A stretch of 64,000 nucleotides of DNA from Chitinibacter tainanensis DSM 15459 (GCF_000429785.1 NZ_KE386952.1:84572-148571), one strand, 5' to 3'; shown: positions 10,781-19,651, numbered from the stretch's first letter. Notes: a model not told the origin generated them from the sequence alone. Program-made: numbers and translations.

Positions 10781-11185
10781 ATGCTCACCATTAATCCCAA
10801 GCCCGCCAGCGAAGACAGCGACGGCAAAGTAGAACCACCCAAAGAGCATGAAAAGTTTTTTGCGGTGATCGCCCACCTGGCTGCGGTGTTTTGGCTGCCG
10901 GTGCTGGCCATGCCGCTGATTTCGTTGGGCCTGCCCTTTATCATCTTGCAATTTGCCCGCGTGCACTCGGAATTTGTCGAGCAGCATGCGCGTGAATCGG
11001 TGAATTTCCAGATGTTAATGGCCTGCTTTTATGCGCTGGCCTTTCTGGCCACCACTCTCTTACACGCCCCGATTTTTGTGTGGTGGGTTGGTGTGGGTGC
11101 GGCGTTGTTTAGCATGTGGCAGGCGGCGCGGGCGATTAATGGCTGGCCGGCCAAATACCCGGCCAAGATTGCACTTTTCAAATAA
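10781..11185 (+). CDS. DUF4870-family (Tic20-like) membrane protein
   Basis: 134 aa. A hydrophilic N-terminus is followed by the DUF4870 pattern: AVIAHLAAVFWLPVLAMPLI, then FVEQHARESVNFQ, then two more membrane segments. Proteins of this family are small inner-membrane proteins of unknown role. It lies 5 bases after murA and directly before the first dispersed 49-bp element. Confidence 0.8.
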   Translation: MLTINPKPASEDSDGKVEPPKEHEKFFAVIAHLAAVFWLPVLAMPLISLGLPFIILQFARVHSEFVEQHARESVNFQMLMACFYALAFLATTLLHAPIFVWWVGVGAALFSMWQAARAINGWPAKYPAKIALFK

Positions 11186-11235
11186 GGGTATTGCGCTAGG
11201 ACGCAACACCTACAAGACCTAGGGACGGATACCCC
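11186..11235. repeat. Dispersed 49-bp GGTAT/ATACC element, copy 1 (hisG leader)
   Basis: GGGTAT at 11186-11191 and ATACCC at 11229-11234 bound exactly 49 bp, and the next base is a further C. The element begins right after the stop of the DUF4870 gene and ends on the base before the hisG ATG, so its AGGGA (11221-11225) is the only visible ribosome-binding site for hisG. Inside is a local hairpin TTGCG/CGCAA and a CTAGG/CCTAG pair. Confidence 0.75.
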
Positions 11236-11883
11236 ATGATTACCATCGCCCTTTCCAAAGGCCGGATTTTCGAAGAAACCCTGCCTTTGCTAGCTGCCGC
11301 TGGCATTGAGCCAGCCGAAGCACCGGAAAGCACCCGCAAGCTGATTATTGGCACCAACCAGCCCGATGTGCAGCTGATTATCGTGCGCGCCTCGGATGTG
11401 CCAACCTATGTGCAATATGGCGCGGCTGATTTGGGTGTGGCAGGTAAAGATGTGCTGCTGGAGCATGGCGGCCAGGGCCTGTATCAGCCACTAGATCTGG
11501 AAATCGCCAAATGCCGGCTGATGGTCGCAGTGCAAAATGGTTTTGATTACGAAGGCGCGGTTAAGCAAGGCGCACGCATGCGCATTGCCACCAAATACAC
11601 CGAACAAGCCAAAGAGCACTTTGCCAGCAAAGGCATGCACGTTGACCTGATCAAGCTGTATGGCTCAATGGAATTGGCCCCGCTGGTGGGCTTGGCCGAT
11701 GCGATTGTCGATCTGGTATCGACTGGCGGCACGCTAAAAGCCAATAATCTGGTGGCAGTGGAGCATATTCGCGAGATTTCCAGCCGCTTGGTAGTGAATC
11801 AGGCTTCGCTCAAACTCAAACACGCCCGTATTCAGCCTATGCTGGACGCCTTTGCCGCCACCGTCGCGGCCCGCCACGCCTAA
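11236..11883 (+). CDS. hisG: ATP phosphoribosyltransferase, short form (HisG)
   Basis: The first step of histidine synthesis (ATP plus PRPP). 215 aa, so it is the short form that lacks the C-terminal ACT-like regulatory domain and normally needs HisZ. HisZ is not in this window. Motifs are [14 protein letters not shown] at the N-terminus, [20 protein letters not shown], and the PRPP-binding stretch [18 protein letters not shown]. Confidence 0.95.
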   Translation: MITIALSKGRIFEETLPLLAAAGIEPAEAPESTRKLIIGTNQPDVQLIIVRASDVPTYVQYGAADLGVAGKDVLLEHGGQGLYQPLDLEIAKCRLMVAVQNGFDYEGAVKQGARMRIATKYTEQAKEHFASKGMHVDLIKLYGSMELAPLVGLADAIVDLVSTGGTLKANNLVAVEHIREISSRLVVNQASLKLKHARIQPMLDAFAATVAARHA

Positions 11884-11890
11884 TCCAGCC

Positions 11891-12415
11891 ATGCCACGGC
11901 AGCACTTCAAGCAGCAGCGTTTACCGCTGTATCTGTTGTTGTGCATGTTCGCTTGGCCGTGGCTACTTAAGCTCGGTTATGTTGAGAACACCAGCACCGC
12001 CCTGCACGGGTTTATCGCGCTGGTGTATCTCAATTACTTTTCCTATGTGCTGAGCATCGCCAAAGGCTTGCGCCTGCGGCAGGGTATCGAGCCCGAGCAA
12101 GCCGTCTGGCTGTTTATCCTTAGCAATCTGTTGCTGATTTATACCTTTGCCACCGGCTGGCAGATGTTTGACGTTTACGGCACCAGCGCTGGTTGCAGCA
12201 ACAACCCGGATTTTCTCGACTCGCTGTATTTCTCGGCCACCATCTTTGCCACCGTCGGTTTTGGTGATTTCCTGCCCTGCAACCGCGATGGCAAGCTGCT
12301 ATTTATCGCTGAATCATTTATCGGCTCTACTCACTTCGGCATTTTCATCACACTGATTTTCAGCCGCGTTGTCGCCCAACCCGCCGCCCCAGCCGAACCA
12401 CCGGCACAGCACTAA
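11891..12415 (+). CDS. Ion channel protein with a K+-type selectivity filter
   Basis: 174 aa from ATG 11891; an in-frame start at 11852 lies inside hisG. About four membrane segments are seen near 11-30, 38-58, 68-90 and 135-158. A pore helix before the last segment leads to the filter TVGFGD near residue 121. The usual bacterial filter is TVGYGD; the Tyr-to-Phe change is known in some potassium channels. No RCK/TrkA domain is attached. It follows hisG by 7 bases, an unusual neighbour for a biosynthetic gene. Confidence 0.75.
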   Translation: MPRQHFKQQRLPLYLLLCMFAWPWLLKLGYVENTSTALHGFIALVYLNYFSYVLSIAKGLRLRQGIEPEQAVWLFILSNLLLIYTFATGWQMFDVYGTSAGCSNNPDFLDSLYFSATIFATVGFGDFLPCNRDGKLLFIAESFIGSTHFGIFITLIFSRVVAQPAAPAEPPAQH

Positions 12416-12479
12416 GCCCCCCATGCCTGCCGGCATCAGCTAGCCGCATGACCTGCATCAAGCCCTGGTCCTTTTCGGC

Positions 12480-12509
12480 TTTACATTATACATTTTAACA
12501 TAATATACT
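12480..12509 (+). promoter_or_regulatory. AT-rich promoter of the CoA-disulfide reductase gene
   Basis: TTTACA (12480-12485) and TATACT (12504-12509) are separated by 18 bp in an AT-rich stretch that stands out from the GC-rich surroundings. Two near copies, ACATTATA (12484-12491) and ACATAATA (12498-12505), lie across the spacer and could be a repressor site. A GGAG Shine-Dalgarno is at 12525-12528. Confidence 0.6.
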
Positions 12510-12535
12510 TTGTTTAAATTTACCGGAGCAAAGCC

Positions 12536-14215
12536 ATGAGTCAGGTCAAAAAGCTAGTCATTATTGGTGGGGTAGCAGGCGGCGCCTCGGCGGCGGCGCG
12601 GGCGCGGCGGCTGAATGATCACGCCGACATCGTCGTGTTCGAGCGTGGCCCCTACGTGTCGTTTGCCAACTGTGGCCTGCCCTATCACTTGGGCGGCGAG
12701 ATTGCCGAGCGCGAATCATTATTGCTGCATACGCCCGAAAGCCTCACCGCGCGATTTGGCCTAGATGTGCGCGTGAATAGCGAGGTACTGAGCATTAATC
12801 GTGCGACAAAAACCGTGCGCGTGCACAATCGACAAACAGCTGAAACCTACGAAGAAAGCTATGACGCGCTGATCCTCGCACCGGGTGCGGCCCCGATTCG
12901 CCCGCCATTGCCGGGGCTGGATAACTCGCGGGTGTTTACGCTGCGCACCGTACCCGATCTCGATCGGCTGATGCAGGCGATGACCAGTGAGGTGAAACAC
13001 GTGACAGTGGTCGGCGCTGGTTTTATCGGGCTAGAAACGGTCGAAGCGTTGCGCCACCGCGGCTTAGCGGTCAGCCTGATCGAGCGAGCGCCGCAGGTGC
13101 TGACCCCGCTGGATGCCGAAATGGCCGCGCCCTTGGCGCAAACCTTGGCGCAACATGGGGTAGAGCTATTGCTGGGCGAGAGCCTGGCAGCCGTGCATGC
13201 AGATGAACAACTCAGCCTGCAGCTGGCCTCTGGTCGCTCGCTGCAAACCGATCTGGTGGTGCTCGCCATCGGGGTCAAGCCGGAAACTGGCCTCGCACAG
13301 GCCGCAGGCCTCAGCATCGGCCGCAGCGGCGGGATTGTCGTGAATGCGCAGCAGCAAACCAGCGACCCTGCGATTTATGCGGTGGGCGACGCGGTTGAGG
13401 TGCAGCACACCATTTATCAGCAAGCCGTGTTGCTGCCGCTGGCGGGGCCCGCCAACCGGCAAGGTCGCATCGCGGCGGATGCGATTTTTGGCCACAGCAA
13501 TGCTTATCGCGGCAGCCAGGGCACCGCCATTTGCAAAGTGTTTAATCAAACTGCGGCCAGCACCGGCCTGAATGAACGCAGCCTCGCCACAGCCGGCATT
13601 GCCTATCGCAAGCTGTATCTGCATGGCAATGATCACGCCAGCTATTACCCCGGCGCGAGCATGATCAGCCTGAAAGTACTGTTCGAGCCTGCCACCGGCC
13701 GGCTACTGGGGGCCCAAGCCGTAGGCGAAAAAGGCGTGGATAAACGCATTGATGTGCTGGCCGTGGCGCTGCAAGCGGGGCTCACAATTGATGATCTGGC
13801 CGAAATGGAGCTCAGCTACGCGCCACCTTATGGCGCCGCCAAAGATCCGGTGAATCTACTGGGGATGGCCGCACAAAATCTGCAACACGGCCTACTTCAG
13901 TTGATCGAGCCGGAAGCATTGGCGGCACAACTGGCCAGCGGCGCAGCACCGCAGCTGATCGATGTACGCGAGCCAGAAGAAATCGCCACCGGCCAGATCA
14001 CCGGCGCGCGCAACTTGCCACTCAGCCAGCTGCGCGAGCTAAGCCGCACACTAGATCGGCAGCGGCCAGTGGTGGTGTATTGCATGGTGGGTTTGCGCGG
14101 CTATATTGCGCAGCGCCATCTGCAGCAGCAAGGTTTTCAGGTGCAGAGCCTGAACGGCGGCTACAAAACCTGGCAGGCGCTGCAACTTAGTCAGCAGTAT
14201 CAGTCACAAAACTAA
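12536..14215 (+). CDS. CoA-disulfide reductase / NAD(P)H-dependent FAD enzyme with C-terminal rhodanese domain
   Basis: 559 aa. An N-terminal FAD-binding motif IIGGVAGGASAAARARR (about 9-25) is followed by the redox cysteine in SFANCGLPYHLGG (Cys46), the hallmark of CoA-disulfide reductases and NADH oxidases. The NAD(P)-binding motif is VVGAGFIGLETVEALRHRG. The dimerisation domain is at about 330-440. A single rhodanese domain occupies about 455-559, with active-site loop YCMVGLRG (Cys near 516). Such fusions reduce CoA persulfide or disulfide and handle sulfane sulfur. The gene has its own AT-rich promoter and is unrelated to the his genes around it. Confidence 0.85.
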   Translation: MSQVKKLVIIGGVAGGASAAARARRLNDHADIVVFERGPYVSFANCGLPYHLGGEIAERESLLLHTPESLTARFGLDVRVNSEVLSINRATKTVRVHNRQTAETYEESYDALILAPGAAPIRPPLPGLDNSRVFTLRTVPDLDRLMQAMTSEVKHVTVVGAGFIGLETVEALRHRGLAVSLIERAPQVLTPLDAEMAAPLAQTLAQHGVELLLGESLAAVHADEQLSLQLASGRSLQTDLVVLAIGVKPETGLAQAAGLSIGRSGGIVVNAQQQTSDPAIYAVGDAVEVQHTIYQQAVLLPLAGPANRQGRIAADAIFGHSNAYRGSQGTAICKVFNQTAASTGLNERSLATAGIAYRKLYLHGNDHASYYPGASMISLKVLFEPATGRLLGAQAVGEKGVDKRIDVLAVALQAGLTIDDLAEMELSYAPPYGAAKDPVNLLGMAAQNLQHGLLQLIEPEALAAQLASGAAPQLIDVREPEEIATGQITGARNLPLSQLRELSRTLDRQRPVVVYCMVGLRGYIAQRHLQQQGFQVQSLNGGYKTWQALQLSQQYQSQN

Positions 14216-14260
14216 CTACAACATAGCTTGCAGACAGATACCCACCAGGGTATCTGTCTG
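14195..14260. repeat. Dispersed 49-bp element, copy 2, with a 13-bp-arm hairpin
   Basis: CAGTAT (14195-14200) and ATACCC (14238-14243) span 49 bp. The ATACCC is also the left part of a 16-bp palindrome ATACC-N6-GGTAT (14238-14253). That palindrome extends to a perfect hairpin with 13-bp arms (14231-14243 and 14248-14260) and an ACCA loop. There is no T run, so it is not a standard terminator. The left end overlaps the last codons of the reductase gene. Confidence 0.65.
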
Positions 14261-14292
14261 GGCGTGCGCCCACTTGCGTCAGATCAGCCTTG

Positions 14293-14342
14293 GCCGGCAT
14301 TTTTGCCGGCTGGCGAACGCCACCACGGCTTCAAGGTATAAT
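14293..14342 (+). promoter_or_regulatory. Hairpin and candidate -10 box upstream of hisD
   Basis: A perfect 7-bp stem GCCGGCA/TGCCGGC with a TTTT loop (14293-14310) is followed by the consensus -10 hexamer TATAAT at 14337-14342. No good -35 hexamer is seen 16-18 bp upstream. hisD starts at 14375. Together with copy 2 of the repeat this gap suggests hisD is transcribed separately from hisG. Confidence 0.4.
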
Positions 14343-14374
14343 GGGGAAATTCCTCATTGTTTTGGGTCGTTGCC

Positions 14375-15667
14375 ATGATTCGCCGTCTAGATTCCACGTC
14401 TGCCAATTTCCAAGCCGAACTCACCGCCCTGCTGGCGTTTGAAACCTCGCAAGACCCGCAAGTGGATCAGCGCGTGGCCGCGATTCTGGCCGATGTAAAA
14501 AGCCGTGGTGATGCCGCGGTGGTGGATTATACCAATCGCTTTGACGGCACCAACGCCAGCAGCATGGCCGAGCTGGAACTCACGCAGGCCGAGCTCAAAG
14601 CGGCCTTCGAGCGCCTGCCCGCCGCCCAAGCCGAAGCCCTGCAAGCGGCCGCTGCCCGCGTACGCAGTTACCACGAAAAGCAAAAAATGAGCTCATGGAG
14701 CTACGAGGACGAAGACGGCACGCTGCTCGGCCAGCAAGTTACGGCGCTGGACCGCGTGGGTATTTATGTACCCGGCGGCAAAGCGGCGTATCCATCTTCA
14801 GTATTAATGAACGCTATTCCGGCGCACGTTGCGGGCGTGGCCGAAATCATCATGGTGGTGCCTACCCCCAAAGGCGAGCGCAATGATCTGGTACTGGCGG
14901 CAGCCTATGTGGCCGGCGTATCGCGTGCGTTCACCGTAGGTGGCGCCCAAGCCGTTGGCGCCTTGGCCTACGGCACGCAAACCGTACCGCAAGTCGATAA
15001 AATCACCGGCCCAGGTAATGCCTATGTGGCTGCGGCCAAGCGCGCGGTGTTCGGGATTGTCGGCATCGATATGGTGGCCGGCCCATCCGAGATTTTGGTC
15101 TTGGCCGATGGCACAACCAACCCGGATTGGGTGGCGATGGATCTATTTAGCCAAGCCGAGCACGATGAAATCGCCCAATCGATCTTGCTGTGCCCTAGCG
15201 CCGAGTATGTGGCCCAAGTCGCGGCCAGCATTGAAAAACTGCTGCCTACCCAACCGCGACAAGACATCATCCGCGCCTCACTGGCCAACCGCGGGGCACT
15301 GATTGTGGTGAAAGACCTCGCCGAAGCCTGTGAAATCTGCAATTACATCGCCCCCGAGCACATGGAATTATCCGTGGCCGAGCCAGAGGCGCTGCTGCCG
15401 CAAATCCGCCATGCGGGCGCGATTTTTATGGGGCAATTTACGTCCGAATCGCTGGGTGACTACTGCGCTGGGCCAAACCACGTCTTGCCAACCGCCCGCA
15501 GCGCGCGTTTCTCTAGCCCGCTGGGCGTGTATGACTTCCAGAAACGCTCCAGCCTGATCAAGGTCTCGGCAGTTGGGGCGCAAAAGCTGGGCGCAATCGC
15601 CAGCGTTTTGGCGCACGGCGAAGGCCTGACGGCGCACGCCAACGCGGCTGAACTGCGGATGAAATAA
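14375..15667 (+). CDS. hisD: Histidinol dehydrogenase
   Basis: The last two steps of histidine synthesis, histidinol to histidine with two NAD+. 430 aa from ATG 14375 (MIRRLDS). Motifs are [19 protein letters not shown], the nucleotide region [15 protein letters not shown], zinc and catalytic residues in [11 protein letters not shown], and [10 protein letters not shown]. No hisC follows, unlike the usual hisD-hisC-hisB order. Confidence 0.95.
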   Translation: MIRRLDSTSANFQAELTALLAFETSQDPQVDQRVAAILADVKSRGDAAVVDYTNRFDGTNASSMAELELTQAELKAAFERLPAAQAEALQAAAARVRSYHEKQKMSSWSYEDEDGTLLGQQVTALDRVGIYVPGGKAAYPSSVLMNAIPAHVAGVAEIIMVVPTPKGERNDLVLAAAYVAGVSRAFTVGGAQAVGALAYGTQTVPQVDKITGPGNAYVAAAKRAVFGIVGIDMVAGPSEILVLADGTTNPDWVAMDLFSQAEHDEIAQSILLCPSAEYVAQVAASIEKLLPTQPRQDIIRASLANRGALIVVKDLAEACEICNYIAPEHMELSVAEPEALLPQIRHAGAIFMGQFTSESLGDYCAGPNHVLPTARSARFSSPLGVYDFQKRSSLIKVSAVGAQKLGAIASVLAHGEGLTAHANAAELRMK

Positions 15668-15669
15668 TG

Positions 15670-15718
15670 GAGTATTGGGCTGTCGAGCTTATCTAGCAGG
15701 CTCTACAAGCCCATACCC
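15670..15718. repeat. Dispersed 49-bp element, copy 3 (after hisD)
   Basis: GAGTAT (15670-15675) to ATACCC (15713-15718) spans 49 bp between the convergent hisD and TPR genes. The inner ends TTGGGCT and AGCCCA also pair, so RNA from either strand could form an extended stem. Confidence 0.65.
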
Positions 15719-15723
15719 CGGCA

Positions 15724-16746
15724 TCAATCTACTGCAAGTGCCTCTAGGCCGGATAAATCCAGCTGCGGTAAGGGCACGCTGTGGTCGTGCAGCTGGATAT
15801 GCAGAAACCCGGCCTGGCGCTCGTATTCTTCGCGCTGCAGTTTTAGCCCGAGCTGCTGAGCGTAGCGGGCGGCCTGTGTCAGCAGGCGCAGCTCCAGATG
15901 CAAAAATCGATCTTCGCGCGCCAGCTGCAAGCCACGTTGCAAAATCGTGAGCGCCTGCGGCAAGGCGGCCTGCTCAGCCACCAGCTCGGCCCATTCGGCC
16001 AGCACATTCACTTCTAACCAGTGATAAGGCGTGGTGGTCAGCGTACCCAGCGCCTCCTCCAGCAAGAGCTCAGCCTGCGAGCTATCCTGCTCCCGCCGCG
16101 CCAATTGCGCCAACCGGTACTGGCATTCAGCCACATGATGCGGCAAGCCCGCGGCCGCGCTTTCGTGCCAGGTTTGCTGCAAGAGCGTCTGCGCGGCGGC
16201 GCGCTCATCCAGCTGCAGCAGATTCACCGCCCAATTGATTTTCGCCATGGTGATCAGATAGGCATCACCACTGTCTTGCAGCAATTGGCTCGCAGCCTGA
16301 TGCATGCGCACGGCATGCCGATGCTCACCTGCCGCATCGCAGACCCGCCCAATACCAATCAGCGCCAGCGCGCGGGTTTTTTGCAGCTCGGCCTGCCGCC
16401 CACACAGCAGCGCCGCCTGCCGGAAATACTGTAGCGCCGCCGGATAGTGCCCGAGCGAATAATGGCAACAACCCAACTGCTCCAAAATCAAGGGCATCTG
16501 CTGATAGGCACGAAACTCCACCGCCAGCGCCTGCGCTTCCAGCAGCACCGCAATCGCCCCGGCAAAATCGCCCAACTGATCCTCAATCAGCGACAGCTGC
16601 CGCGCGGCCTCGATAAACACCGGCACATCAAAATGCAGGCGTGCCTCAGCCAGTAGCGCCAGACAGGCGCTGCGCGCTTCTGCGGGCGCAGTAAAAATTT
16701 GAGTGGCGATGGCGGCCAATTCGGCCTGCCGGCGTTGCAGTGGCAT
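15724..16746 (-). CDS. TPR-repeat protein without an output domain
   Basis: 340 aa, almost entirely helical TPR-type repeats, for example QLGCCHYSLGHYPAALQYFR and ALIGIGRVCDAAGEHRHAV. No signal peptide or membrane segment is seen, so it is probably a cytoplasmic scaffold. In composition and repeat style it resembles the TPR protein at 58692 and the TPR part of the TPR-GGDEF protein at 59747. It is on the opposite strand to the his genes and lies where hisC would be expected. Confidence 0.7.
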   Translation of the reverse strand: MPLQRRQAELAAIATQIFTAPAEARSACLALLAEARLHFDVPVFIEAARQLSLIEDQLGDFAGAIAVLLEAQALAVEFRAYQQMPLILEQLGCCHYSLGHYPAALQYFRQAALLCGRQAELQKTRALALIGIGRVCDAAGEHRHAVRMHQAASQLLQDSGDAYLITMAKINWAVNLLQLDERAAAQTLLQQTWHESAAAGLPHHVAECQYRLAQLARREQDSSQAELLLEEALGTLTTTPYHWLEVNVLAEWAELVAEQAALPQALTILQRGLQLAREDRFLHLELRLLTQAARYAQQLGLKLQREEYERQAGFLHIQLHDHSVPLPQLDLSGLEALAVD

Positions 16747-16817
16747 GCGAAATCCTCGGGCGAATTTCGTTGTAGCACAACGCGAATCTGCGCGTTGCGG
16801 GCTAAGTCAGCACGACC

Positions 16818-17990
16818 TTACTGCAACTGGCGGTCGTTATAAACGGTATTTTGCTTAATGCGCCCATCGGCGGCTAATTGCAACACATTCACCCCCTTCG
16901 CTACCGTTGTGCCCGCAGCATCCATCACGCGCCAGCCAAACAAGGCCTGCTCGCCCAGCTGCTGTACCGGCGTGGTGAGTTCAAGCTTTAAGCCCATCAT
17001 TTGGGTGCGCAACTGGGTGACCAAGCCGGCGTATGCCGGCACCCCACGCAATACCCCCTCGGCGCTCACATGCAGATAATCATCACTCAGGATCTTGCCC
17101 CAACCGGCGGCACGGATAGCGGCATCCGGCTCATTGAATAAGACCAGAAACTGCTGCAAAGTGGCGTCTAAGCTGGGCTGGTTCGCCGCTTGCTGGGCGC
17201 TCGTGAGCTTAGCTGGCACTTTTAACAGCTGATCAACCGTCACAAATTGATAGCCCTTAGCCCGAATGGCGGGAATCAGTGTTTGCACCGCCGCCACAGT
17301 GGGGCGGCGGGTACGCCCGCCCGAGTCATGCAGCAACACAATGGCTTCGGGGTGCAGATATTGGGCCACCACCTCGTGAATTTGGGCGCTGGCGAGGCTC
17401 TCGTTGCTGATTTTCCAGGTGTGATACCAATCAGCACTATCCACCGACCACAAAATGGCATGCACGCCGCGCGCTTGCAGCGCCTTGATCTGGCCATCGT
17501 TCAAAAAACCATAGGGCGGGCGCATCAGCGCCGGTTGAAAACCCACTACCTGCTGAAATGCAGACTGGGTTTTCGCCAGCTGCAAGTCCCACCAGAAGCC
17601 GCCTTCTTCCATTTTGCTCAGATTCGGGTGGCTGAAACTATGGTTCGCCACCGTGTGCCCTTCGGCGACAGCGCGGCGGACAATCTCGGGATGCGCCAGT
17701 ACATTCTGGCCTTGCCAGAAAAAGGTCGCCTTCACACCTTCTTTCTTCAGCGTATCCAGTAGCGCCGGCGTATCAAGACTGGGGCCATCATCAAAGGTTA
17801 AAGCCACCACTTGGCGATCACCCGGCCCTTCCAGAAAAAACGTCTGCGGAAAACGCTGCGCCTGCCCTTCCAGCTGAGCGGCGGACACCTGCCCCTGATT
17901 TTCCACCACCGGCGTACGCAAGCGGGGCGGGGTTTGCGCCAGCACCAGTTCGGCCGCCAGCAGGCCAATCACCATCCAAATTTTATGCAT
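16818..17990 (-). CDS. Secreted polysaccharide deacetylase with C-terminal SnoaL-like domain
   Basis: 390 aa from ATG 17990, which gives a signal peptide (MHKIWMVIGLLAAELVLA) preceded by AAGG. The NodB-type deacetylase core has TFDDGP near residue 66, the metal motif NHSFSHPN, RPPYG, and LLHDSGG. After about residue 255 comes a ~130-residue region ending in GWRVMDAAGTTVAKGVNVLQ that looks like a SnoaL/NTF2-type domain. Substrate is probably chitin oligomer or peptidoglycan GlcNAc. The fused domain is unusual and its role is unknown. Confidence 0.8.
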   Translation of the reverse strand: MHKIWMVIGLLAAELVLAQTPPRLRTPVVENQGQVSAAQLEGQAQRFPQTFFLEGPGDRQVVALTFDDGPSLDTPALLDTLKKEGVKATFFWQGQNVLAHPEIVRRAVAEGHTVANHSFSHPNLSKMEEGGFWWDLQLAKTQSAFQQVVGFQPALMRPPYGFLNDGQIKALQARGVHAILWSVDSADWYHTWKISNESLASAQIHEVVAQYLHPEAIVLLHDSGGRTRRPTVAAVQTLIPAIRAKGYQFVTVDQLLKVPAKLTSAQQAANQPSLDATLQQFLVLFNEPDAAIRAAGWGKILSDDYLHVSAEGVLRGVPAYAGLVTQLRTQMMGLKLELTTPVQQLGEQALFGWRVMDAAGTTVAKGVNVLQLAADGRIKQNTVYNDRQLQ

Positions 17991-18024
17991 GCTCAACCTT
18001 CCTTCATTGAAATTTCGAGGCTGC

Positions 18025-18046
18025 CGCAGCGGGGGCTGCGCTTTTT
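18025..18046 (+). terminator. Possible intrinsic terminator facing right
   Basis: A 6-bp stem CGCAGC/GCTGCG (18025-18030, 18035-18040) with a GGGG loop is followed by C and five T. It would stop rightward transcription, which here could only be antisense read-through from hisD. Confidence 0.35.
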
Positions 18047-18165
18047 CATCCTGCATCGACCCAGCACTTGGCAATGCCCAGACTGGGCCACAGGCGCTGA
18101 TCGCCTTGGCGGAACTCCTGCAGTGTTTGTCGCTCAGACCAAGAGCGCAGTAGCGTACTAATCAT
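18046..18165 (-). CDS. Small DUF1127-like (YjiS-type) protein
   Basis: A 39-codon frame from ATG 18165. Its core LLRSWSERQTLQEFRQGDQR followed by LWPSLGI matches the DUF1127 pattern: Trp-x-x-Arg, a basic helix, Asp-x-Arg-Leu and a hydrophobic Gly-Ile turn. DUF1127 proteins are tiny basic proteins; some bind RNA or affect phosphate and C/N metabolism. It lies upstream of and co-directional with the deacetylase gene. No strong ribosome-binding site is visible. If it is not real, 17991-18363 is a 373-base gap that otherwise holds only the hairpin at 18025 and a weak TTGACC (18333) before hisB. Confidence 0.4.
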   Translation of the reverse strand: MISTLLRSWSERQTLQEFRQGDQRLWPSLGIAKCWVDAG

Positions 18166-18363
18166 CGCATGCAATTGACTTAAAGCTGACAAACTTCGAC
18201 CCAAGCCGCAGCCGTTAGCGAAAGTTAAGCGCAACTGGCAATCTGGCAGGCACTTTTCCCCACGCAATTAGGGATTTGCCGGTCAAAATGCTTCCCGCCA
18301 CGTCCAAACTGTTGGAAAATACCGAATTGACCGCCATCGGCTGAGCTGTTAACGAGAATTTTG

Positions 18364-18957
18364 ATGCGCCAAGTAACTGTCACCCGCAATACGCTGGAAA
18401 CCCAGATCACCATCACCCTAAACCTGGACGGCACCGGGGTGGGCAAATTTGATACGGGCGTACCCTTTTTCGAACACATGCTAGATCAGGTGGCTCGCCA
18501 CGGCCTGTTTGATCTGGACATCAAGGCGGTGGGTGATCTGCACATCGATGCGCACCACACCGTTGAAGACGTCGGTATTGCACTGGGGCAGGCGTTTGCC
18601 AAAGCACTCGGCGACAAAAAAGGCATCCGCCGCTACGGCCATAGCTATGTCCCGCTGGATGAAGCACTGAGCCGAGTGGTGATCGATCTCTCTGGCCGCC
18701 CAGGGCTGGAATATCACTGTAAGTACACCCGCGACACCATTGGCCAGTTTGATACTCAGCTGTTTGGTGAGTTTTTCCGTGGCTTTGTAAACCACGCCGC
18801 AGCAACCCTGCATATCGATAATCTGAAAGGCGATAACGCCCATCATCAGGCCGAAACGATCTTCAAAGCACTAGGCCGCGCGCTGCGGATGGCAGTGGAA
18901 TGGGATGAGCGGATGGCCGGGATTACCCCATCCACCAAAGGCACTTTGGTGGGCTAA
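18364..18957 (+). CDS. hisB: Imidazoleglycerol-phosphate dehydratase
   Basis: 197 aa, the monofunctional dehydratase without the phosphatase half. Metal-binding motifs are [11 protein letters not shown] near residue 60 and [15 protein letters not shown] near 160. The ATG at 18364 is preferred over an in-frame TTG three bases upstream. The stop overlaps the hisH start (TAATG). Confidence 0.95.
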   Translation: MRQVTVTRNTLETQITITLNLDGTGVGKFDTGVPFFEHMLDQVARHGLFDLDIKAVGDLHIDAHHTVEDVGIALGQAFAKALGDKKGIRRYGHSYVPLDEALSRVVIDLSGRPGLEYHCKYTRDTIGQFDTQLFGEFFRGFVNHAAATLHIDNLKGDNAHHQAETIFKALGRALRMAVEWDERMAGITPSTKGTLVG

Positions 18958-19619
18958 TGATGAGTGCAAGTAAACCTCTGATCGCCATTGTCGACTACGG
19001 CATGGGCAATTTGCATTCGGTCACCAAAGCATTTGAGCTGGTCGCCGAGCAACAGGCGCACATCGTGCTGACTGCCGACCCGGCTGTCGTCGCTAGTGCC
19101 GATAAAGTCGTGTTTCCTGGTCAGGGTGCCATGCCCGACTGCCTGCGCGAACTAAACGCCAGCGGCTTAAAGCAAGCAGTGCTCGATGCGGCCGCCAGCC
19201 GGCCGTTTTTGGGCATTTGCGTCGGCGCGCAGCTCTTGTTTGAGCACAGCGAAGAGGGCGATATGGATTGCCTCGGTCTATTCAAAGGCCGCGTGGTGAA
19301 ATTCAAACCTGAAAACATGCATGACGCCCAAGGCCAGAAACTGAAGGTGCCGCACATGGGTTGGAATGAAATGTTTATTCGCCGCGAACACCCGCTGTGG
19401 CACGGCATTAACGATGGCGAACGGTTTTATTTTGTACACAGTTATCACTTTGCGCCGACGACGGATGCTGAAACTGTGATTGAATCAGCTTACCCAGATC
19501 GCTTTGCGGTCTGTGTGGCGCGCGACAATATTTTTGCGATTCAGTGTCACCCGGAAAAGAGCCACTCGGCTGGGCTGCAATTGCTGAAAAATTTCGTAAA
19601 CTGGAAGTTGTCATTTTAA
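18957..19619 (+). CDS. hisH: Imidazole glycerol phosphate synthase, glutaminase subunit
   Basis: 220 aa class-I glutamine amidotransferase that feeds ammonia to HisF. The nucleophile is in FLGICVGAQLLF (Cys near 84) and the catalytic His/Glu pair is in QCHPEKSHS near residue 200. Two adjacent ATGs (18957 and 18960) are possible starts; the first overlaps the hisB stop. Confidence 0.95.
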   Translation: MMSASKPLIAIVDYGMGNLHSVTKAFELVAEQQAHIVLTADPAVVASADKVVFPGQGAMPDCLRELNASGLKQAVLDAAASRPFLGICVGAQLLFEHSEEGDMDCLGLFKGRVVKFKPENMHDAQGQKLKVPHMGWNEMFIRREHPLWHGINDGERFYFVHSYHFAPTTDAETVIESAYPDRFAVCVARDNIFAIQCHPEKSHSAGLQLLKNFVNWKLSF

Positions 19620-19651
19620 CTTAACCCCCTTCACTACCTGCTTTTGAAATC

